Assembly: GCA_973895155.1 (NCBI GenBank)
Contig: OZ316894.1
Span: forward strand, 22,630,001 to 22,694,000
Reading direction: 5' to 3'
DNA length: 64,000 nucleotides
DNA from: Marsupella aquatica
Lineage: Eukaryota; Marchantiophyta
Positions 1 through 11,985 of this stretch are shown in pieces. The first letter of the stretch is position 1; each line of letters begins with the position of its first letter. The notes under the pieces are model-generated. The model saw only the letters and a program-made list of their open reading frames with translations, made no database searches and was not told the origin of the DNA. Position numbers and translations under genes: made by a program.

Positions 1-3000
1 TGCATACGTCGTTACTTCAAGAAGATGAACTCGGAACCGAACAGGAAATCAACCTATACATCTTTTTGACCCAACCCTGGCTTTGGACTACCACAGGCGT
101 CCACAGAGAACTATTGTCAAAACCATGTATAGTATCCTCTCACCATTGCTCCTTCGAACAAGTTCATATTCTTTGTGGGTAAGTTTCCGTAGACTCCAAA
201 TAATGTCACAAAAGGTTCCAACCTCCTCGAAGAAAAAAGGTCGTTGTCAAGAATTTTTAAACTTAGAAAACACTCTCGATTAAACGTAATATTCAGAAGA
301 CTCGATGATCATTTTGATTGACCACCGTTGGCTAGTCACTGCTTCGGTGGGAGTAGCGTAGATAAGTTGTCAACTAGTACTCCCAACTTTAAACTTATCC
401 AACGCATCACTTTGATTAGAAGGTTTTCTGTAAAATAGGAGTACTTGTGCGATGGCCTTTATCATAACTGCTAGAACGAGCGACTGCTCTACTCTTGAAG
501 TTTTAAAGATGAGCTATAAGCAAAGGGGCTCAACCTGGATTACACTCTGCAACAATTCAGAGAATCGCAGTCTTGCTATGACCGTCATCGAGACATCAAG
601 ATTTCCAACATCATGTGAGCAGAAATTTCTGTCACTAAGGCAATGAAAATGATCCTTTCCAGATGTACAACAACAAAACCTGAGAATGAGACCTTTAACA
701 CTACATCACTTTCCATTTTCGGAAGCAATGACACATACAGCATGAGGCATATTTTGTGAAACCCTCGGACCGTAAAGGGGTCGTTATTCTTGAGCTCATA
801 TAACTCTCTGCTGTAAGATGATTGTGTAGATCATACCTGTCATGAACTAGCGCATATGATGCTTGTATCGACTGCTATGTACGTCGCGGGATCTTCGTCT
901 CCTCGACCTCGGTTATCAAAGATGGGGTCTCCGACCGAAATATGTAGCGTGCAACCTCAAACCCTTCGTGCTTTAACGAACGAGGCATCTACCTTGAATT
1001 GGTAGTGGCGGACCAGACCGAGCCTGTTTCTTCTTCAATGAATACAATGCCCTCCTTTGGCGATCAAGTGGTGTATCCATGTAGCTATTCTGCTCGGCCG
1101 ATTTCGAAGCTGTTTCCTTGGGTCTTCGTTTAATCTGCCGGGAAACTTCACAAACGAGGTGAATGAGGGTAACAAGGCCAGACCCAATCTCGAAAAGTAA
1201 TTAGCACGCCATAGCGAATTGACCAAAATGGTTCAATCTGGTTCAAAGACCTCTCAAAATTCCGAGCGGTAGCCCGTTGCTGTGATTCCCGTCAAACAAA
1301 ACGTACTTGAAAATGAGAAGTAAAAAGCACAGACCATCTGTCTAGCAGCGAACCTGACATCCAGTGCATCAAGTGCGGCAACCAATTGAGTAAGAAGAAA
1401 GTACAGTAATTAGCACGCTATAGCAATACCCCGATGCCGCGCGCAGTAGTCGTAAATATCTTAGCGTAGCCATAGGACGTACCTGCCAAATAGAAGACAC
1501 GGTGGATCTACACAGCACGTCACACAGTCTTTCCAAACCACCGCGGTAAATTGGACAGGAAGCTCAAGATGGAGGGTCTACGTCATTCAGCCATGATCAC
1601 GAGCAAGAATTAGAAAGCCAAACTCGATCAGAAAGAGATCGAAAGGGCATCGGCAAACAGCGATTATCAGTCACAAAATTATGAAGCGTGATCCCGTAAC
1701 TGGAAAAACTACAGGTGCCAAGGTTGAGGTATAGAGTTGTGAATAAGCTTCAAACCTTAAATCCGAGCGAGCGAGCGAGCTAGCTAGCCTAATGGTAGAG
1801 ATCTTCGGTTGACCACAAGCGACCTAAGGAGAATCATTAGACCATGCGGGTGGTCTCCGTCGGAGTTCAAGAGTCCTACCTCAGAATAAGAAAAATGCCG
1901 TGACCAACGTGCTCCATCGAGTCCACTTTCCCCATCCCACTAGCTGTCAAAGTAACCTTTGGGTACCAAGTTTCTCCGTCGCTTCTGAAAAGTACACACG
2001 GGCATTCTCCTTTGACTCATTCTCTCGTATAATTATATATAAAATAATCTTAGGCACCTTCTCCGTCACTTCTCTTGGTCGCAGAAGTCCAGCACCTACT
2101 CCAGAGAGCCATAGGGCTCGCCAGAGCTCATAGAAGCTGTTATCAAACGAACTGAAGTGAACCCTGTGCACCGTCGATACGTGCAGTCCGTGTTTAAGTT
2201 CAAGGCGAATATTTATTCTCGAAGAAATCTGCATTTTTTTTCAAATAAAACTCATTCAGCTCCGCATCGGCCCACCCAAAGCCATCCTCACGCCATCCTC
2301 ACGAATCGAATCGACTCCTTCCTCAACGAGTGTTGAATCGGCCTGAAAGCAGGGACAATCCAACTTCACCCGCCAGGCCTCCAATTCCCAGCCCACAGCC
2401 CACTTTCCACCAACAGTAACCATTCGAGCTACACCATCCCAGAACAACTTAGAGCAGCCCCATTGTTATACACCCCCGAGAGCACTTGAACCACTCGCAG
2501 CCTCGGAAGCATAACAAAAATTTCACTACTACTACTTACGATGTTCTAGAAATCTCCTCAATGCAGCTATCATCCACACAGAAGTCTTCAGAGATTGAGC
2601 CGAATTATTGCAAGAAAGAGCCAAATGGTTGTAGCGAGAGCCATCCTAGCTAGCACCGCCAGTGACACTCCAGCCCTTCAATTTTTAAACTGGCATTCCA
2701 CTCTCGATTCCACTTCTGTCTCTCAGCAATCATGAATGAACAAGCATGAAGTAATGATGAGAAATTCACCGAAAACTGGAGCTTCTAACAAGGCAGACAC
2801 AGCACCCCAGCCTCAGCCTCCCTGGTCCAAAGGCGTGCCACTGAAACACTCTCCATGCTCATAGCAACTTGCTAGCATGTCACAGTCACTCCCAATTCAT
2901 CACCAGCTCCAATTGACTATCAACGGAAGGCACATTGAGAGACCAATTGACATCCAAAGCAGAAAAGTGCCGAGCACCGAGAACTCCAAACTACCATTGT

Positions 3001-3280
3001 TTCTTCCTTCTAGCACCAAAATCCTCCCCGAAGAGCTCAATCGAAAGAGCTACTCTGAATGTGTCGTAGACCGATTTGAAATGAAATTCATGAAATGCCC
3101 AGCAGAAAGTAAAAACGAAATTGGCATTTCTTACGAATGTCTGCAATTGAATACGAAGATTTCTAAGTGCATGTCGACCATCACTACCCGACAAATTATT
3201 ATTTCAAACTGTATGTAGGTATATTTATGAAGTTAAACACAATTGCAAAGTGTATACTGAAAACCTTCATTAATTTCCTC
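1..3280. other. Intergenic, no recognised gene
   Basis: No reading frame here looks like a known protein and none can be joined into a multi-exon gene. The longest frame (2877-3218, + strand, 113 codons) has no domain I recognise and is probably open by chance. Small items are a GAGC/GAGC/TAGC simple repeat at about 1766-1787, a tRNA-like fragment just after it, and two copies of a short motif (AATTAGCACGC) at about 1200 and 1408. A decayed gene cannot be excluded. Confidence 0.5.
1779..1885 (+). other. tRNA-like fragment (weak)
   Basis: The string TAGCCTAATGGTAGAGA at about 1785 resembles a pol III A box and D-arm, and AGTTCAAGAGTCC about 80 bases later resembles a B box and T-arm. The acceptor stem does not pair convincingly and no clean cloverleaf forms, so this is at best a tRNA relic or the head of a decayed SINE. 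Chance similarity is quite possible. Confidence 0.22.
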
Positions 3281-3284
3281 AACA

Positions 3285-3475
3285 CACTGGCTCCGAGGAA
3301 ATCCATGTCCCACCTGATTTAGTTACCACATTACACATGTAATTATGTTTTTATCTCTTAGTGTAGTCTCTTAGTTTTCTCCCTTTTTAGGATTTTGGAG
3401 TTTTCTTTTGCCCTCTTCTTTTGAGTTTGTCTCCTCTCCAAACCTCTTTTTGCTTTTACTCCATGGTACTTTGTT
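3285..3475 (+). repeat. Dispersed repeat A, copy 1
   Basis: This stretch aligns with 4870-5050. Both copies carry ATCCATGTCCCAC, then an AT-rich part, then TGCCCTCTTCTTTTGAG, and end in a CT-rich tail with CTTTTACTC. The copies are diverged, with indels. No coding frame is shared, so it looks like a non-autonomous element or an old local duplication. Confidence 0.6.
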
Positions 3476-3908
3476 TTGGCCCGTTTTGGTAAATAGCTCC
3501 TAAGTACAAGCCACTAAATATGTGCCTAGTTAGAACCCTACCACCATTTTTATTGTGTTTGTTATTGTGTAACAGCTTTGAATTAGGGATCACCAAAGAC
3601 ACACAAAGGTAATCCATCGGTTGGACTCTGTCCTGTATGAGACATGTGTCAACATGTGGTCCCTTCGATCTGCACTGTGCGCAACAAGGCTGTCTAGGAA
3701 ATTCCAACAACTGAAATGGGAAACTGTTAGGACAAAATTTGATGCCATCAACATGTGCAAGTCAAGTTAGCTCAAGTATCCATAGAGGAAAACCATGGCA
3801 GTACAGCAAACTACAATCAAAATAGTGGCAATATTGTAATTATATACATCTTAGTGGCATTGGTGTTAAAAGGTATTTTGGTAGCTTGGTCCTTTAGCAC
3901 TCTTTATT

Positions 3909-3990
3909 GGGTCACGGTAAGTGCACATCACAATATGACATATAGTGCAATTGGGTCCCAGTAAGTGCATGTCACAATATGACATATACC
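3909..3990 (+). repeat. 44-base tandem duplication
   Basis: Two adjacent copies of a unit starting GGGTC (3909 and 3953) share the core CACAATATGACATATA. The period is 44 bases. No function is apparent. Confidence 0.65.
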
Positions 3991-4869
3991 ACTTATGACA
4001 TCCCTCCATACCATTATGAACTTTGTTATTTTCTTTAAATCAATGATTGCACACAATATATTATCATGTGTGATTAATGGCAGGACCCTTTATTGACAAG
4101 AGTAAAACATGTACTTCACTACAAGCAGGAGTACGACGCATTTGAGGCTGTGTCCATGGCGAGCTGGCAGAATGTTGCACTTCTCTCTGTAAATGCATAA
4201 AGAGAAAATTACAATAATCAAGAAGTGCAAAACATACTTTGATTGTGCTATGCATACCACTTGTATAAGTGCAGGATCAGGCCTTTTTCCGAGAATGCAC
4301 TTAGAAATGGTACATTAATTAGATATTGTACTAAGTGTTGTTTACCAAACTGAAGCTCCCATGGACTACCATGCTTGACAAGATGCTCCAATGGACCATA
4401 GCAACTCGCATGGACCACTCTGAAGCTTTACCTCATATTTGGGTAGCACCTATCCTTTGCTAATGCTGTCTGTGATTGGTACATCCAAGTCCATCAACTT
4501 GAGCTAAAATGTAACTGCAAAACTTTTGGTCATGAGAAACTACATGAGCCAGGTAACACTGGCCCCAGCCACCAAACAAAGTAAGACTCTTCAAGTTAAA
4601 GCACAACTGCCCTTCAAAAGCTACAGGTTACCCGTAGTTACCATTAAAATGAGATTTTTCCTGAAATTGTGGAGCAAACTGGCATGCTAGGAGAACAATG
4701 AATGAAATGTGGAAAAAAGGGGGAGGTCTTAGTCACTTCCCCTTATATAGGGGAAGTTGTGGTTTAATAGCAATCCGAGTCTTGGAGTACTCCATAAAAT
4801 ATTTTGGGCAGAGCACTATCTCAATGTACAACTACAAGTGAAATAAGGTTCACCACACATTGAACCAGA

Positions 4870-5050
4870 TATGTCCCATTAGAGGATATCCATGTCCCAC
4901 TTGCACACATAGTTAGTAATCAATATATAAATGCTTATCTTTGTGTTGTTTTTTCTCTTCCTGGGTTTTTGGGGTTTGCATATGCCCTCTTCTTTTGAGG
5001 TCAGTGTTTGTTCTCTAGACCTCCATTTCCTTTTACTCAAGATCATTCTC
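4870..5050 (+). repeat. Dispersed repeat A, copy 2
   Basis: Second copy of the repeat at 3285-3475, same orientation, sharing ATCCATGTCCCAC and CCCTCTTCTTTTGAG in the same order. The roughly 1.4 kb between the copies holds no recognised gene. It includes a CTCCCATGGAC motif near 4352 that recurs in the MITE family described at 22522. Confidence 0.6.
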
Positions 5051-5499
5051 CTGGACTCATTCTCTCATATTCATCTGTCTAATCGAAACACTATTGTATC
5101 CAGTGAGATCTTCTCGTTCTTTCTGACAATCTTTTGAGTAAATGTCTCCCTGGCCTTCAATATCCCCTCCTGGTAGGCCACAATGTTTGAGAACACCGCT
5201 GCCATGGCATGCAACATTGCATCCTGTCGGGCTCTCCTTATTATCAAACCACATCTCCCCCTGAAAGTAGAAAAAATCTGTCCTTCACAAAGTCCAGGGG
5301 ACCAGAGGAAATTGGTCATTTTTGACCAAGGAATTGGTCATTTTGGTTGATAGGTCGAAATAAATTAAGTGAGGATCCTGGGAAAGAATCTCACTCTATT
5401 TCTTTTTTTCCCCTCATAGTTTCCAAGAAGATATCCCTAAACAATACAATAGGTTTCAGTTTTGAAGTCAAAGGCTTTTATCAGCTACAAGCCCTATGC

Positions 5500-5745
5500 C
5501 AGTGCTTTGCACTCTGCAAGGAGGGCAGGTCCATAGGGATTGGCGGGGGCATTACAGGGCAGCGGGAAGCAAATACGTGATAGGGGTGTATATTTCTCTC
5601 ATCAATGGTGAGCAAAAATAGCTAATCAAATCCAACGGCTCTGGATCTTTCCCGCCCAGAAACTTTTTTGTATGGTGACGAAGGACGAAAAAAGGCGGGA
5701 TCCCTTATTATAGTTATAGATGGCAAGCCTACTGTGGCTATCTGG
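5500..5745 (+). repeat. Dispersed repeat B, copy 1
   Basis: About 240 bases align with 13365-13615 in the same orientation. Shared blocks in order are GCTTTG followed by CTGTGCA-like sequence, AGGGATTGG, GGGGCATT, CAGCTAATCAAATCC-like sequence, GGATCTTTCCCGCCCA, and GGATCCCTTATTATAGTT. Similarity by eye is roughly 70-75 percent. There is no open frame common to both, so it is probably a non-autonomous element. Confidence 0.7.
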
Positions 5746-5859
5746 AGGAGGTGCTGGACTTCTGCAAAGAAGAGAAGTGACTAAGAAGGTGCTAAAGATT
5801 ACTTTAGTTCTAATTTACTAGGCCAATGCTTGGCTGTTGCATATGTAGGGCTATCGATA

Positions 5860-5985
5860 GTAAGTGATGTGGAGTAAAAGTGTTGTCTACCATAACTGAG
5901 ATGGCCACACACCAGACATTTTGGGGAGTCGATAAGTCAGCCCAGTCACTGGATTTGAGTGAGTGTGCAAGCTGGGGGCCCTAAA
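5860..5985 (+). repeat. Dispersed repeat C, copy 1
   Basis: Shares AAGTGATGTGG, GAGATGGC and ACTGGATTTGA followed by GAGTGTGCAAGCTG with 26762-26885, in the same order and orientation. A diverged two-copy family within this window. Confidence 0.55.
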
Positions 5986-8609
5986 CCCTAAAAATTTGTA
6001 AACTTTTCTGCAAGAACATTAGGGAAATTTTAATCCAATTTTTAGAATTAAAAAATTACAGGGCTGCTTATATCCAAATCCAAAAACATTCCTAGAATAT
6101 TCCAACAAATTAACCGTAGAAAATTCTTTTAAATGTTTTTTTCTTAATTTTCATGGTGTTTATTACCCAGAGATTTGCACGTGACATGGTGCCCTTTTTG
6201 GAGTGAGACGGCCGGGATTTTGACTCTAGCCAATAAATTGTCAAACCAAGCCACATGTATGTTTCATCCCAAGCTTCCCGAGCTTGTACAATATTTAGCT
6301 GGCACTCAGGTCTTGAATCTTCATTGGAGAATTTAATCAGATCTTGTTGACTTGTGGAGGCATGATCTATTGAAACAATTTTGTGGAAAATATGCCTGGA
6401 GAAATTGATGGATGAGACTCATGAACATTTGGGCAAAGGTGAACTTTTCTGGCATGAGCATTTATAGAATTTTGGCTATTTATATGAGTGGTTGCTACCA
6501 CCCCCGGATGAGTGGCCACCCAAATGGATGTTTTCAAAAACTTTTAGATTTAAGACCATTTTCAGCTGCACAGTGGGGTCAATATATATATGTTCCCAAA
6601 TAGACTGTTGTAACTGTTCCCAACATTTGGCTCGTTGGTTTTGCTCTCCTGGGGTCATTATAATTATCCAGAAAATCATGCGTGATCCAGAAAAAGTACT
6701 GTCATAGCATTTTGGTCAAAGATTTATAAAGCATAAGAAGGAGAAATAGGTGTTTTGCATTATATATAAGCAGATTTGCAACACAAAGATATATAAATAT
6801 CAGCAGGTACTGAAATTATTATCATCAACTGGGTTTCTAATTACGTCACGATAAGTGATATTCTTAAAACATACAAAACTCATTCCCTAAGCTTTTGGCT
6901 TTTGCCTCGTTTGAAATTTCCCATGAATATATTGTGGGCACTGCTCCCCATTTCAAATATCATTTACAGAAAGATCCTTTCAATTCTTCTATTCCTATTT
7001 TGGTGCCACAACCTGTCACTGTTGGTTCAGGAAAATGATGCTCCCATGGACCACAACCTTGGTCTTTGAAAACCCCCATGGATCACATTTCCCAAAATTT
7101 GAGTTTAAGTGTAATAACATGGTGTTCAGAAATGCAAATATTTAAGTATGTGCTAGAGGAGTAGGTGAGCAACACTTCCATCAAAGAGACTGTTTGGCCA
7201 TTGTGGTTCAGTTATTCATCATGGAATGTGGAGGGGTAAATTTATTTAGATTAATTTTTATTGATTTAATATGAAATATTAGGGCTTGTGTTTTTTATGT
7301 CTCCTCGTTCTCTAGTTGTCTTGCAGGTGAAAAACTAAAGATTACTTTAAAACTCATAATGACCAAGTTATAAGGCCCAAAATCCCGATGGGCCACCAAA
7401 ATATGGTCCACGAGAGCACTGTGTCCAACATGGTGGTCCACCCGGGCTTCTCTTTGCTTGGTTTGCACTCTTCACAACATGGTTTTACTAGATTGTCGCT
7501 TGTTTTTGTCAACTATCTGGTTTGCCACCAGTTTTTTGTTAGAGGTTATGTGATTTAACCTCGGTTGGTTAGCCACAAAAGATCTTACGGCCCTGCTCAG
7601 ATTGTCACATATTATTTCATCACCTTGGGCAGGTCCTAAGCTAAATTTCACACACCCCCGCTACTGGCACTAGGACAGGGCTCAACATTCATTACATGGG
7701 TTCCACCCCTACCCTTGCCTCCCTATTCCCCCAGTGCCGTCCTCTGCCCTCATGGTAGGCACCCCCCCCCCCTGGCGCACTATGCTCCAAGGGTGATCTC
7801 CTCCAATGTGATGATCTTGACCAGGCATATGACATTACTTTCCTAGTGGTGTCAAATCTTTGGGCAACCTATTACCAAAACCTGCAGGAATTGCCTGCAA
7901 GCCAAGATTCCTAAAAATAGTGAAAGCTGACCATCCTAGAAAATTGCCTTTAGTGGTGGACCTCGTCACCCAGTGACCTCACCAAACCCAATAGTCTTGC
8001 CTTGGTACTCTTGGTGCCCAAACGTCTCCATGGAACTCGGCCACAAGCCGACAACTCCCATACAAAGCCTCACTTGCTCCTCAGCACGACCGTTGCACAA
8101 GCAACCAACCCCCATCAGTAATTAATCCGCCTTCATCTCAAATCTCAAGACCATTATCTTGCCTCAAGTTCAGAAGTAGTTAGTAAGAAGGTTAGTGGAT
8201 AGAGCTTCCCATGCCCGCGTGGCCTTGCCATAAGGTGAAGATAAGGTCGGCACCCACTATTTGTCTTGAACAGCCCCTCTAGCCCAAGCTTTCCCGCTTT
8301 CTATTTGTCACCAGTCAACCACCTTGCCTCCAGGACATGCCTATGGCCCAATTATCTAGCTTGTCCCAAATGTCGAGACCAGTTCAGCCCCGACTCTAGC
8401 AACCATCTCTCTGGCTTTAACTCAACCGAGAGTCCAAGATGCATTTGGACCTCAACACCCATGCCTACTGTGCGTTGCCTCTCCAACAGAAGCTCTCATG
8501 GGATTTGTGGTTTTACAGACAAACAAGACACTTGAACTTGAACACAAAGTCTTCTTAACACAAGGCCCTGGTGTTGTGTTTGACTTGGAAGTTGTGTTCA
8601 AGTTTGGAC

Positions 8610-8870
8610 ACTAAGTGTTTTACATTGAGCACAAAATGTACAAAATTCATGAATCATAGGACAATGCCAATATCCAAACAGGAAGCCAATATTCAATCAC
8701 AACAACCATTTTTTAACACAATGCCTTGCAAGTAAAAAAATTCAAAACAAATAGCTAGTCAAACTCAAATACAATGCCCAGGGTGCACTATTCAAAGAGA
8801 GCACCCTATGGCCCACTACTTGAATAGGGTTTTAAGACATGAATGGTTGTGATGAAAGGTAAAAGCAAAA
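8610..8870 (+). repeat. Dispersed repeat D, copy 1
   Basis: Aligns over about 230 bases with 55260-55490. Shared words in order: TTTTACATTGAGCACAAA, ATGAATCAT, ACAATG, AGCCAATATT, CTGCAAGTA-like sequence, TAGTCAAA, CACTATTCAAA and a final AAGAC. Same orientation. No coding capacity is evident. Confidence 0.65.
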
Positions 8871-10213
8871 TCTAGGATGGGACCAGTCAATTTTTGTACT
8901 CTCACTCTTGTCAAGTCCCCATGAATTGTTGCCCACATCCCTCCCCTCTACTAATTAAGTGCAATGCTTTCCCCAAGATGATCATTGTTTCAGTCCAGGA
9001 GCCAAGAACATAGCAGGCTCCCCAAATGCCTTCAAACCAGGGCACCCCATTCTTGAGAAGGATACTCCCATAGTGTCTGAAATTCCAAGATCATGTGTGT
9101 TTCTATTGAAGAATCCCATGCCATATATAGTGCCTTGAGTGCCAAAATAGGTCCTTGTTAAATATATCCTGATAGTACCAGGTTACCATAATTAATCAAC
9201 ACATCTCCTTAACAAAGTAAACAAAATGGAGAAATCAAGTTATTTTGCCCTCCAGTGTGTTTCGAAGGACAGTGAAAATTTCAGGAAAATAAATGATTTG
9301 GGGCTGGGTGAAGTAATGGGATTCAAATGGCTGAAAGTCAGTTGCCCATTCATCTATTCGCATTCAATTGGTATCCATTGACTCCTCACTCGCTGCGCCA
9401 TTCCCAGGGACTCACCCATGCCTGTAATCGGGCCCCTAATTTCTGTCATCCACCCACACCCCCAATTTCAGCTACGTCTCCGGAGTCACAATCTAGAGGC
9501 TTCGGTCTAGACCATAGTTTGTAGTCTTTGAAGAGTAGGTTCCCATCACAATGATATAATAGTTAGATTAGATATTTCCTGAGTAGAGTAAAAGGTAGTG
9601 GAGAAAAAGGGACTAATTTGGTCCTCCCATGTTTTGAGTGACACTAGATATTTAAGTGAAAAGACTCTAGTACGTGGGGCACAGGAGCAGGTGAAATTAT
9701 GGGATCTCAACGGGGTCCACTAATAAGTATGAAAATCAAGGATTTAGATATCTAACAACATTCTTGCTACCTGGACAGGATGAGTCACCAACATTTTTTG
9801 ACCATAGGCATTCAATTTGATAGCATATGTGGTGAAAGATGAATCTGTCGCCACAGTTTTCTACGTTCAAAAGGGTTAGTTAATTCCTTTGTATGGCACA
9901 GAAATCAGAAATTTTGTCTGACCATTTGATCTCGCAATCGTAACCTGTTGGTTTCTAGTCAAACTCCTGACCATCATGTGCTAGACGAGCTTAGGATTTA
10001 AGTAGTGAATGTTTTAACTTTTTTACTTTTCACCCACCCTCTTTTAAACCAAATTTCAGGTCTAATATTCATACTTAGTCAATCAAATCCATCTTAACAA
10101 AGTAATAAGATAGAAATTATTACAAAGGAACTACTTTCTCAGATTTTAAGTAAAAGGTAATTTTAAAGAAACCATTGTGGCAAATGAATCAGATTACAAA
10201 TGGTGTCTCGCTA

Positions 10214-10265
10214 AGTTTAGGGTTTAGGGTTTAGCTTTAGGGTTTAAACCCTAAACCCTAAACTC
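10214..10265. repeat. Interstitial telomere repeats, head-to-head
   Basis: Several TTTAGGG units on the + strand are followed at once by CCCTAAA units, joined by TTTAGGGTTTAAACCCTAAA, so the whole block is an imperfect palindrome of about 50 bases. TTTAGGG is the usual plant telomere repeat. The G-strand is on both arms, as expected if two ends were joined or if a repair event inserted the repeats in both directions. Confidence 0.9.
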
Positions 10266-11870
10266 TAGCAAATGGGATAGGGTGAGGTTTTCCAAACTTC
10301 CCCTCAATCCAACTGCACTATTTTACATCATTGTAGCAAATGGGATATGCTACAGTAGGACAATGTGCCCCCCCCCCCCCCTAGCCAATTGTACAACTTG
10401 AGGTTCTTTTTGTGAAAGAAAAGAACTAGATTGGATGAGTGAGCCAGTCAACACCTTTAAGCCCTCCCCAATATTTCAGTTTTTACTTTGAAAGCACTTT
10501 GTCTAGCAGGATGCCTAATGAGAGGAAGACTTGAGGGCAGAGATTTCACAGAGTAGGATGACATTCTCTCTTTGTCTCATCATGATTTTGGAAAATTGAT
10601 TGTCAAGCAGAAACTGCCTAAAGCCCTAAACTTCCTCCTTTTCATGAGATCTCCCAAATAAAGCACATGGGGGAACCCTTCAATGGGGCTTTATTTTGGA
10701 GAACACCCTTGCTGAAGGATGTTACCCTACACTATTCTAGCAAGTGGGATAGGATGCAATCCTGAAGCCAATTGCACATCTTGACTTTCCCTTTATTCTG
10801 GATGAGCATTTCTTGGAAACTCATTCATTGTTGCCCAAGGGATCTTGCCATTGAATGCTGCCTTTTATTGAGAGTTGCCCATAGCCTACAAACTAAGGTG
10901 AAGACATGAGGACCCATGTATGTCTTCATATTTCCCAATGTTATATACGGTGTGTGAATCTACATGATCAGTGAGGAGTTTGCTTGACATCAATGAGGTG
11001 AGTTTAGCTCATCAGTCCACTGGCTTTTGCACAAAACTCCATCGCAAGGTTCACGGAAACCCTAAATTTCTTTTCATCTCCTCTGAAGTTAAATCTGGAC
11101 CATACAATAGATGGGAGCAGCTGCAGCAGACTTTACAAGTTAGAACTCATGGGCCAGTCTAAGGGTGTTTACCAATCCTACATGGCAAGGAAATCATGGG
11201 CCAAAGGAAATGCTGACTTGGAGTGTCTATTTTGTCTAGAATTGTAGATCACCTCCAATGGTGGTCCAAGCATTTCCGAACGTTGGCTCTTTGTTCAAGG
11301 GATTGTATTCATTGAAGTTCATTAAAAATATTTTTTAATCTTGAGTCTGTTTTGAATACTAACTGGCCCTCCACTTTGCTTGGGTGGAAAAAGTCATAAC
11401 CCTCCCCCCCTGTCTTGTAAGGCCATGTTTTGAAAAATTGGGGTCACTCTTTGATCACCTAAATCAAAATGGGCAGGCCAGCCCATGAATCAAAATGCTC
11501 CCATGGACTGAGCCTGTGAACCACGCAACCCATGCAGTGTGACACCTTTTACACCTTCAGTCATTGACACCCCTTTCCTTTTCAACCACAAAGTTTGACC
11601 TTCAATATCTCAATATCTAATGGGACTAACTCTTCTTTGGCTCACCAGATGTAGCTTGGACAAATGTTTTCCAACAGTTTCAATTTCCTAGAGTACAAAG
11701 AAAACGAGACAGTTATGAATTTCCAAGATGACACGATCACTCACTATCCACACTTAGCTTTAACTTTTTAGCTTTGACATTCAGTATATGACTTGACATC
11801 CAATGAATCTGATTTGTTGGGTCCACTACACCAGAGACAGCTTGGAAAGATGTTTAAATTTGAAAAATTA
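10266..11870. other. Intergenic, no recognised gene
   Basis: Contains a poly-C run at about 10368-10381 and another CTCCCATGGAC motif near 11490. The frame at 10971-11162 (63 codons) shows no known domain. Otherwise I see nothing in this stretch. Confidence 0.45.
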
Positions 11871-11875
11871 CTCGT

Positions 11876-11985
11876 AATGGTCAGTTGGCCAGGGGATGAG
11901 CCTAGAACCGAGAGGTCCCAAGTTCAATCTCCCCTTCACAAGCAAGGGGTGTGGAGGGCATGTGTGTGTATGTGTGGGTGAAATG
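11876..11985 (+). mobile_element. tRNA-derived SINE, copy 1
   Basis: The head contains GGTCAGTTGGCCAGG (like a tRNA D-arm and pol III A box) and AAGTTCAATCTCCCC (like a T-arm and B box). It is followed by AAGGGGTGTGGAGGG and a GT-rich tail. The same sequence, with a better B box (GGTTCAATCC), occurs reversed at about 57240-57378, and a head-only fragment lies at 22311-22352. Shared tRNA-like boxes in several scattered copies are the mark of a SINE. No target-site duplication was identified. Confidence 0.65.

Larger units (their letters stand above)
5746..10200. other. Intergenic, repeat-bearing, no recognised gene
   Basis: The stretch is AT-rich and carries no recognised gene. Supported items are a repeat at 5860-5985 that matches 26760-26885, a CTCCCATGGACC motif near 7041, a run of C residues near 7760, and dispersed repeat D at 8610-8870. 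The frames at 8266-8535 and 9327-9524 have no recognisable domain. Confidence 0.5.
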
